A DNA stretch of 12,059 nucleotides. It comes from Clostridiales bacterium. Lineage in GTDB: Bacteria > Bacillota > Clostridia > Christensenellales > CAG-138. Positions within the stretch are counted from its first letter, which is position 1. Every line of letters starts with the position of its first letter. Location of the stretch: assembly GCA_012511925.1 (NCBI GenBank), contig JAAZFD010000061.1:1-12059 (forward strand). The letters are read 5' to 3'. This document shows, one piece after another, positions 8,018 through 12,059 of this stretch. The translations under genes were made by a program, and so were the position numbers. The notes under the pieces were generated by a model. The model searched no databases. It saw only the letters and a program-made list of their open reading frames with translations, and was not told the origin of the DNA.

Positions 8018-8031
8018 AGTTATCCATAACT
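8018..8031. promoter_or_regulatory. Palindrome in the cls / amidohydrolase-like intergenic region
   Basis: AGTTAT-CC-ATAACT has perfect 6-bp arms and a 2-bp centre, the same 6-2-6 geometry as the dyad in the clpC promoter but a different sequence. It sits 37 bp upstream of the cls ATG and about 34 bp upstream of the candidate -10 of the rightward gene, so a bound regulator could act on either. No known operator is recognised. Confidence 0.3.
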
Positions 8032-8064
8032 TGTGCAAAATAGCCTTTAGTTATGCAGTTTCTG

Positions 8065-8070
8065 TATAAT
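8065..8070 (+). promoter_or_regulatory. Candidate -10 box for the amidohydrolase-like gene
   Basis: TATAAT lies 51 nt before the preferred ATG at 8122. No good -35 is present at 16-18 bp, and a second -10-like TACAAT follows at 8075-8080. A transcript starting near 8077 would not contain the upstream in-frame ATG at 8053, which helps to reject that ATG as the start. Confidence 0.4.
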
Positions 8071-8109
8071 CCTTTACAATGTAGGCAAACTAATAATAAT
8101 GAAATTTAT

Positions 8110-8114
8110 AAGGA
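8110..8114 (+). promoter_or_regulatory. Ribosome binding site deciding the amidohydrolase-like start
   Basis: AAGGA ends 7 nt before the ATG at 8122. The upstream ATG at 8053 has no comparable site and would add 23 residues that do not resemble the family's N-terminus. Confidence 0.7.
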
Positions 8115-8121
8115 TAGGGCA

Positions 8122-9261
8122 ATGCTTTTAATAAAGAATGGACATATAGTCCCCATGAGCGCTCACTATATTGAGGGCGGCGATGTTTTAATAGATAATG
8201 GTGTAATAGTTGATGTCGCACAAAACATTGACTATACCCCGAAACGCACCGACGATGTAATTGATGCGACTGATTGCTTTGTATTTCCGGGGTTTATTGA
8301 TTCTCATTGCCAAGTTGGTGTAGTTGCTGATGGTATTGGCGATTTGTTTATGTCTGCAAACCCGATAACGCCAAACCTTTCAGTAATTAACTCTGTAAAA
8401 TATGATGACCCAGTTTTTTACGAGTGCCTAAAAGCGGGCATTACATCTGTAGTCGTTGCACCCTTCGCACGAAATATAGTAGGGGGAAAATGTGCTCTTA
8501 TAAAAACAGCTCAAGTACAAAGCACGTTTCAGGGCAAAACAGATTACTCGCATATAGTAAGTGATTTCTGCGCCATGAAGTTTTCGCTTTCAGACGACAC
8601 ACATAATCAAGAAAGCAACTTGGCGCTAAGAGCTTCAATGCTAAAGAGCGACATACAAGCGGCAAAATCGTATCTTAGGAAGCGTGAAAAGGATAGCATA
8701 GCTTTCTTTGACAGCCCAACCTTAGAAGCATACGGACCAATCTTAGGAAGAGAACTGCCTGCATATTTCTATGTAAATACAGTTGAAGAACTTAGGATGG
8801 CGTTAAGGATAACCAAGCAATTCAACTTTATGGCAACAATTATTGGCTGTGGAGATTGCGAGGAGCTTGACGAAAAGCTGTTAGCAGAAATACAAGAGTA
8901 TAGCGACTGCATAGTGTTAGGACCTTGTATTACAAGAACGTCAAAGGGTTTTGAGTTTGCAAAGCAGCTTTCGGATACTAATATGATTTTTGCACTTTCA
9001 ACGGCATATCCGCAAACGAATATTCAGTATCTGCCAATGGTAGCAGGATTGTCGGTTAGGGATGGAGTAAAACTTGAGAACGCTTTTGCGGCAATCACAA
9101 TAAATGCGGCGAGGGCTTGCAAGGCTTTCGAAAAAATTGGCTCAATAGAAGTAGGTAAACATGCCGATATTGCAATTTTCGACGCTAACCCCTTAGAGGT
9201 TTTCACCAAAACGCTTTATACAATAGTGAATGGTAGGATAGCTTACAGAATCGAGGAGTGA
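8122..9261 (+). CDS. Amidohydrolase-superfamily protein lacking metal ligands (probable pseudoenzyme)
   Basis: This 379-residue protein has the composite fold of an imidazolonepropionase-like (COG1228) amidohydrolase. The N-terminal beta-sandwich strand is MLLIKNGHIV, PGFIDSH closes the sandwich, and the C-terminal ITINAARACK...GSIEVGKHADIAIFD is highly typical. The metal-binding set seems lost. The first motif is H62-C-Q64 instead of H-x-H. The segment where relatives have A-H-A-H reads YFYVN (215-219). The D-H-C equivalent reads I-G-C (241-243). The T-D-H-P aspartate position reads T-A-Y-P (294-297). The family pattern is from memory, but four independent losses with the surrounding motifs intact are hard to explain by misalignment. 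Scaffold sequence and reading frame are intact, so the protein is probably made and may bind a ligand or partner rather than hydrolyse. Its TGA directly abuts the stop of the convergent gene. Confidence 0.85.
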   Translation: MLLIKNGHIVPMSAHYIEGGDVLIDNGVIVDVAQNIDYTPKRTDDVIDATDCFVFPGFIDSHCQVGVVADGIGDLFMSANPITPNLSVINSVKYDDPVFYECLKAGITSVVVAPFARNIVGGKCALIKTAQVQSTFQGKTDYSHIVSDFCAMKFSLSDDTHNQESNLALRASMLKSDIQAAKSYLRKREKDSIAFFDSPTLEAYGPILGRELPAYFYVNTVEELRMALRITKQFNFMATIIGCGDCEELDEKLLAEIQEYSDCIVLGPCITRTSKGFEFAKQLSDTNMIFALSTAYPQTNIQYLPMVAGLSVRDGVKLENAFAAITINAARACKAFEKIGSIEVGKHADIAIFDANPLEVFTKTLYTIVNGRIAYRIEE

Positions 9262-9609
9262 TTATTCTATATCAAATGTCATTGTTTTTGTTGCAAAGAG
9301 AATTACTAAGCCTAAGAATGCACCATTAGAAGGGAGTTTTGTGTCATCACAATCGCAGAATAATAAACGAATCAACTGATTGCTTTCGCCAAACCATGCC
9401 CCTTCAAGCACCTTTCTAATATCCGATTGAATTGCCGCAGGCTTAACCCCAAATCGCTTTGCGGTTTCTCTGTAAATTTCGTTCACGCTTAAGTTTTTGT
9501 CCGTGTTTTTTAACGCAAGCTCAATAGCATAGCTTACATATATGTATCCCTTATACTTAGGGCATAAGCCTAACGTTATTAAATTATTCGCCAGATAACT
9601 ACTATCCAA
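9262..9609 (-). CDS. Stand-alone Spo0A C-terminal-like DNA-binding protein (TTG start)
   Basis: This protein of about 115 residues aligns along its whole length with the DNA-binding domain of Spo0A: LITLGLCPKYKGYIY corresponds to the I-x-x-I-G-V-P-A-H-I-K-G-Y segment, SVNEIYRETAKRFGVKPAAI to the T-K-x-L-Y-P-x-I-A-K-K-F-N-T-T part, and a helix ending E-G-A-W to E-V-A-W. The phosphoacceptor receiver domain is absent. In the recognition helix, positions that contact DNA in Spo0A (S-R-V-E-R) read A-A-I-Q-S (58-62), although the later I-R is kept, so sequence preference is probably different. The start is set at TTG (9607-9609), 7 nt after GAGG; a GTG at 9615 would be only 1 nt from that site. Spo0A homology is firm, regulatory role inferred. 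No target is known. Confidence 0.8.
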   Translation of the reverse strand: MDSSYLANNLITLGLCPKYKGYIYVSYAIELALKNTDKNLSVNEIYRETAKRFGVKPAAIQSDIRKVLEGAWFGESNQLIRLLFCDCDDTKLPSNGAFLGLVILFATKTMTFDIE

Positions 9610-9616
9610 ACGCACA

Positions 9617-9622
9617 CCTCTT
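9617..9622 (-). promoter_or_regulatory. Ribosome binding site selecting TTG 9609
   Basis: Minus-strand AAGAGG, with its GAGG ending 7 nt before TTG 9609, fits the spacing seen for lemA, ridA and the DUF3137 gene. It leaves no room for initiation at GTG 9615. Confidence 0.65.
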
Positions 9623-9704
9623 TTGTATCAAGTTCCACCCAAAATACTTATCTTATTGTATATAGTAATAGTATACCACATTTATCTCGCCAAAAAAAGG
9701 TAGT

Positions 9705-9743
9705 AAAAAAATGACGGTTTTTAATCAAATTATATTAAATCCG
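9705..9743 (-). terminator. Possible weak intrinsic terminator after ridA
   Basis: In leftward RNA, CGG-A-UUUAAU, an 8-nt loop, then AUUAAA-AA-CCG forms an A/U-rich imperfect hairpin followed by UCA and seven U residues (A-tract at 9705-9711). The stem is weak and overlaps a candidate promoter for the next gene, so both assignments cannot be fully relied on. Confidence 0.35.
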
Positions 9744-9757
9744 AACAAAAGTGTCTG
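9729..9757 (-). promoter_or_regulatory. Candidate promoter of the Spo0A-like gene
   Basis: On the minus strand, CAGACA (four of six matches to the -35 consensus, complement of 9752-9757), a 17-bp spacer and a perfect TATAAT (complement of 9729-9734) would start a leader of about 110 nt. A second -10-like TATACT lies nearer the gene (complement of 9670-9675) but has only a T-run at the -35 position. Either could be used. Confidence 0.35.
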
Positions 9758-9786
9758 ATTTATTGTAATAAAACGAACAATAATTC

Positions 9787-10164
9787 CTATAAAGCGGCAA
9801 TAAGCTCAATCTCAACCAACGCGCCCTTAGGTAAAGCGGAAGCCTGAACACATGAACGAGCAGGAAAATCGGTTGAAAAATGTTTTGCATAGATAGCATT
9901 AACTTTTGCGAAATCCGCCATGTCAGCCAAAAATACGGTTGCCTTTACAACATTCTGCACAGGAACATTGCAGTCCTTTAGTAAGTTCTCAAGGTTAACA
10001 AAAACCTGCTCTGCTTGACTTTCAACGCAAGGCATAAGCTCGTTTGTTTTGGGGTCAACGCCTATCATTCCAGAGGTAAACAAAAAGCCATTAGCCTTAA
10101 CAGCCAAATTATAAGGACCTATAGCCTTAACGTTTTCGGTTGTTAAATTTACGATTTCTTTCAT
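9787..10164 (-). CDS. ridA: RidA family reactive intermediate/imine deaminase
   Basis: This 125-residue protein of the YjgF/YER057c/UK114 family has the usual length and forms a trimer in characterised members. Family marks are the N-terminal IGPYN, the FTSGMIGVDP loop, KATVFLADMADFAKVNAIY, PARSCVQ with the catalytic arginine, and the C-terminal VEIELIA with the conserved glutamate. True RidA hydrolyses 2-aminoacrylate and related enamines/imines released by PLP enzymes, protecting other PLP enzymes in the cytoplasm. The conserved arginine and glutamate indicate an active deaminase. GAGGTG ends 7 nt before the ATG. Only 23 nt separate the ATG from the end of rnpB, too little for a separate promoter, so expression should come from the rnpB transcript or further upstream. 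Confidence 0.95.
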   Translation of the reverse strand: MKEIVNLTTENVKAIGPYNLAVKANGFLFTSGMIGVDPKTNELMPCVESQAEQVFVNLENLLKDCNVPVQNVVKATVFLADMADFAKVNAIYAKHFSTDFPARSCVQASALPKGALVEIELIAAL

Positions 10165-10187
10165 ATTTTAGCACCTCATATTTTTTT

Positions 10188-10525
10188 GAATTCGAGCAAG
10201 CCGTAAGCCGAGTTCTGTCAAAGTGGGACCATCTATCTAGGTCTATAGTTGCCTATAGACTCAAGCGATTACCAAGAGCGTAGCGGGCAGCCATTAAATG
10301 CTCTCATTCCAATCTTGCACCGAGTGGGGTTTACAGGGCGGTCAAGTCGCCAAGCCGCCGGTGAGCTCTTACCTCGCCTTTCCATCCTTACCGCATAAGC
10401 GGCGGTTTATTTCTGTTGCACTTTCCTTGGAGTCGCCTCCACCGGGCGTTACCCGGCACTCTGCCCTATGGAGCTCGGACTTTCCTCATGTATTATTCAT
10501 GCGGTCCCATGTCTTACTCGAATTC
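10188..10525 (-). ncRNA. rnpB: RNase P RNA, bacterial type A
   Basis: The catalytic RNA that trims the 5' leader from tRNA precursors, about 338 nt. The 5' strand GAATTCGAG (10517-10525) pairs perfectly with the 3' strand (10188-10196) as P1, and TGGGACC pairs with GGTCCCA as P2. The conserved 5' block GAGGAAAGTCC is at 10477-10487, and the 3' block ACAGAACTCGGCTTAC at 10203-10218. Between them are GGGCAGAGTGCC, GGTAACGCC, TGCAACAGAAA, GGTAAGAGCTCACC and GTAAACCCCACTCGG, all in the order of type A RNAs such as that of E. coli. P3 is very short. P4 keeps pairing through a paired change (CGAG with CUCG instead of CGGG with CCCG). The 5' end lies about 3 nt after the stop of the zinc-ribbon gene. 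No U-tract follows the 3' end; instead the RNA continues into an A-run and the ridA leader. Confidence 0.96.
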
Positions 10526-10528
10526 TTA

Positions 10529-11245
10529 TTAGTTACAGTATAGTATTCTTCCGCAATTATCGCAAGCGACTATTGAATTTCCCTCTTCAATCACTTGAAC
10601 GGTAGAAGTAGGCAATGATACATTACAGCCGCTGCACTTATTTTCGTTCAATGCGGCTAATGGGTCTGCGTGCATTCCACGTACCCTATCGTACTTTTTC
10701 ACAAGCTCGGGAGAAACCTTTGCAGCACATTGGTTTTTCACTTCGTTAAGTTTTTTAAGCTCGGGTGCTTTTGAGTCAGCCTCTTCTTTGCAAATGCTGC
10801 CGCACTTATTATATGCACGTAAAACCTTCGTTCCGCGTGAAAGCGTTTCTTGAAGTTGGCTTTGAGCCTTAATGATACTCTCAGCAAGCTTCATAATTTT
10901 TGCCTTCAAAATCTTAATGTCGTGTAGCAACTCGTCTAAGTTGTTTTTGATTTCATTGATTTTAGAAGATGTAACATCATCTAAACTCTGCTTTTTATCA
11001 AGCTCAAAAATCTCAATGGGAACTCTTCTCTCTAAGTCGATATACTCTGTTTCAAGAGAAACTAAAGCCAAATTGCTGTTATCGAGAATACTGCTTAGCT
11101 TATTCTTTTTGTTCTGCAAATCGGTTAATTCAGTATGCAGTGCAATAAATTTTTTATGCGCTTCAGTTGAAGACAACTCTGCTTCAACCCGAGCTATATT
11201 TGAACATGCATCATGGTACGCCCACAATGGTTGTAAAAGATTCAT
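10529..11245 (-). CDS. Coiled-coil protein with C-terminal C4 zinc ribbon
   Basis: This 238-residue cytoplasmic protein has a long, charged, leucine-rich helical region (about residues 15-170) with a broken heptad pattern, as in a coiled-coil hairpin. A C-terminal zinc ribbon has C204-x2-C207 and C228-x2-C231. This is the conserved C4-type zinc ribbon family (DUF164-like) found beside Nif3 genes in Firmicutes and other bacteria; a role in nucleic-acid binding has been proposed from the fold but is not established. GGAGG at 11253-11257 lies 7 nt before the ATG. It follows the Nif3 gene by 39 nt and runs up to rnpB, and its 3' end carries the rnpB promoter. Family and fold are well supported; function is not. 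Confidence 0.9.
   Translation of the reverse strand: MNLLQPLWAYHDACSNIARVEAELSSTEAHKKFIALHTELTDLQNKKNKLSSILDNSNLALVSLETEYIDLERRVPIEIFELDKKQSLDDVTSSKINEIKNNLDELLHDIKILKAKIMKLAESIIKAQSQLQETLSRGTKVLRAYNKCGSICKEEADSKAPELKKLNEVKNQCAAKVSPELVKKYDRVRGMHADPLAALNENKCSGCNVSLPTSTVQVIEEGNSIVACDNCGRILYCN
10537..10565 (-). promoter_or_regulatory. rnpB promoter inside the zinc-ribbon gene
   Basis: On the minus strand, TTGCGA (complement of 10560-10565), a 17-bp spacer and TATACT (complement of 10537-10542) predict a start near 10530, only a few nt before the 5' strand of P1. The promoter lies within the last codons of the zinc-ribbon gene, coding for part of the second Cys pair. Confidence 0.7.
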
Positions 11246-11284
11246 ATTTTTGCCTCCTTTTATTATAGCGGCCGCAAATTTCGC

Positions 11285-12059
11285 TTAGCGTAACGACGAC
11301 GATTCGCAACTCGTTAAATTATAATCTACACCAGATTTGAACTTTTGTAAACGAGTAATCAAAGGTTCTAGCACAACCATCTCGGTTTCATAGTGTCCGG
11401 CTTGAATTACGCTCAAGTTTTTTGTAGCAGCTTCGATTGCTTGGCTATGCTTGATTTCTCCTGTAATCAAAACATCAGCGTCCATGGCTTTCATAATGCC
11501 AATATCTCCACCGCCTGAACCGCCTAAAACGCCAACTCTGTTTACGATAATTTTTTCGAAATCGCTCTCAAAGTTTGCAGGCACACATTTTGATTTGGTT
11601 TGTAGCCGCTCATCAGCTATTTTAATCAGCTTAGCAAGCGTAATGGGGGAGCATAGGTTTCCAACACGCCCGATTCCCTCAACTGGGTCAGCCACAACAT
11701 CTTGCAACTCAAAAATATTCGCAAGCACATCGTTTACGCCGCCATTCGCAGCATCAAGGTTTGTATGTGCCGCAAACATTCCTATTCCATTTCTTATAAG
11801 CATATACATTACTGAGTTGCTGTACTCGTCTGGCAGAATGCGATTTATTGGCTCTTTTATCAATGGGTGATGGCAAAGGACAAGGTCGTAATCGTTGGCT
11901 ATGGCTTCCCTTGCAACCTCAATAGTGCAATCTAATGCAACCAACACTTTTTTTATCTCCTTGCGGTCGGTTCCTACAAGCAAGCCAACATTATCAAAGC
12001 TAAGCGCAAGATTTATTTGAGCAACCTCTTCCATCATATTAACAAACTGTTCAATTTTC
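11285..12059 (-). CDS. Nif3-like dinuclear metal centre protein (DUF34), 5' end beyond window
   Basis: About 257 residues are visible. The frame stays open to the right edge, and the residues before the first in-window ATG (encoded by 12038-12058, KIEQFVN) fit the usual N-terminal helix, so the true start probably lies just outside. The family opening DNVGLLVG, LCHHP with a metal-ligand histidine pair (11867-11872), AAHTNLDAANGGVND, and the C-terminal GEIKHSQAIEA...AGHYETE contribute the two-metal site. It is the short form without the PII-like insert of B. subtilis YqfO (about 370 residues). Members form a hexameric ring with a bimetal site. They are often annotated as GTP cyclohydrolase 1 type 2 by transfer, but the reaction is unsettled. 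Pairing with the zinc-ribbon gene downstream is a recurrent arrangement. Confidence 0.92.
   Translation of the reverse strand, partial: KIEQFVNMMEEVAQINLALSFDNVGLLVGTDRKEIKKVLVALDCTIEVAREAIANDYDLVLCHHPLIKEPINRILPDEYSNSVMYMLIRNGIGMFAAHTNLDAANGGVNDVLANIFELQDVVADPVEGIGRVGNLCSPITLAKLIKIADERLQTKSKCVPANFESDFEKIIVNRVGVLGGSGGGDIGIMKAMDADVLITGEIKHSQAIEAATKNLSVIQAGHYETEMVVLEPLITRLQKFKSGVDYNLTSCESSSLR

Noticed and set aside
8020..8029. DnaA-box-like TTATCCATA
   Set aside because: It has one mismatch to TTATCCACA, it stands alone, and it is explained by the palindrome; there is no cluster or origin context.
7982..8060. Promoter for cls on the minus strand (TTGCAC with TAAAAG at 17 bp)
   Set aside because: Both boxes match the consensus poorly; I could not choose a convincing site.
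8053..8121. N-terminal extension of the amidohydrolase-like gene from the ATG at 8053
   Set aside because: It would overlap the TATAAT at 8065-8070, has no ribosome binding site, and its residues do not resemble the family N-terminus.
9742..9780. Two CGAACAA half-sites, 32 bp apart, resembling Gram-positive LexA boxes, flanking the A/T dyad TTTATT-GT-AATAAA
   Set aside because: The second LexA half-site (GTTCG) is missing or degenerate in both copies, and the neighbouring genes are not SOS genes.
10298..10543. Open frame of 81 codons on the plus strand across the RNase P RNA
   Set aside because: It is antisense to a highly structured, conserved RNA and lacks a ribosome binding site.
11451..11870. 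Plus-strand open frame of 139 codons opposite the Nif3 gene
   Set aside because: It is a shadow of a clearly conserved minus-strand gene, with low-complexity composition and no initiation signals.

Overview
The window looks like a chromosomal segment of an anaerobic, low-GC Firmicute of the class Clostridia. The reasons are a ClpC-type AAA+ unfoldase, a DegV protein, a Spo0A C-terminal-like domain, strong GGAGG/GAGGTG ribosome binding sites, TTG start codons, A/T-rich consensus promoters, and a type A RNase P RNA (Bacilli normally carry type B). This is inferred from gene content; no species can be named from the sequence alone. Nothing here looks like a phage, insertion sequence or CRISPR locus.

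Left part (1-4868). A degV gene, cut by the left edge, is read leftwards. It is divergent from a rightward operon of clpC, an Orn/Lys/Arg-decarboxylase-family gene, and a free-standing CinA C-terminal (PncC-like) gene. These three are very tightly packed: an ATGA overlap, then a 1-nt gap. The shared degV/clpC intergenic region holds two well-formed sigma-A promoters almost back to back, and a 14-bp palindrome sits inside the clpC promoter.

Middle part (4890-8121). Three leftward genes follow in transcription order: cardiolipin synthase, then a DUF3137 membrane protein starting at TTG, then LemA. This is an envelope/membrane module. An internal promoter, with an inverted repeat that includes the DUF3137 Shine-Dalgarno sequence, separates cls from the DUF3137-lemA pair.

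Right-centre (8122-9615). A rightward amidohydrolase-fold gene appears to have lost its metal ligands. It converges, with no gap at all, on a small leftward gene encoding a Spo0A-type DNA-binding domain without a receiver domain.

Right part (9787-12059). A leftward housekeeping run: Nif3/DUF34 (cut at the right edge), a coiled-coil C4 zinc-ribbon protein, rnpB, and ridA. The rnpB promoter lies inside the 3' end of the zinc-ribbon gene. No terminator is visible between rnpB and ridA, so ridA is probably expressed from the rnpB transcript.

No stretch longer than about 300 bases lacks a gene; the RNase P RNA fills the largest protein-free gap. I did not find a large novel multi-gene system. The more unusual items are the pseudo-amidohydrolase, the stand-alone Spo0A_C protein, the rnpB-ridA arrangement, and the palindrome in the clpC promoter.
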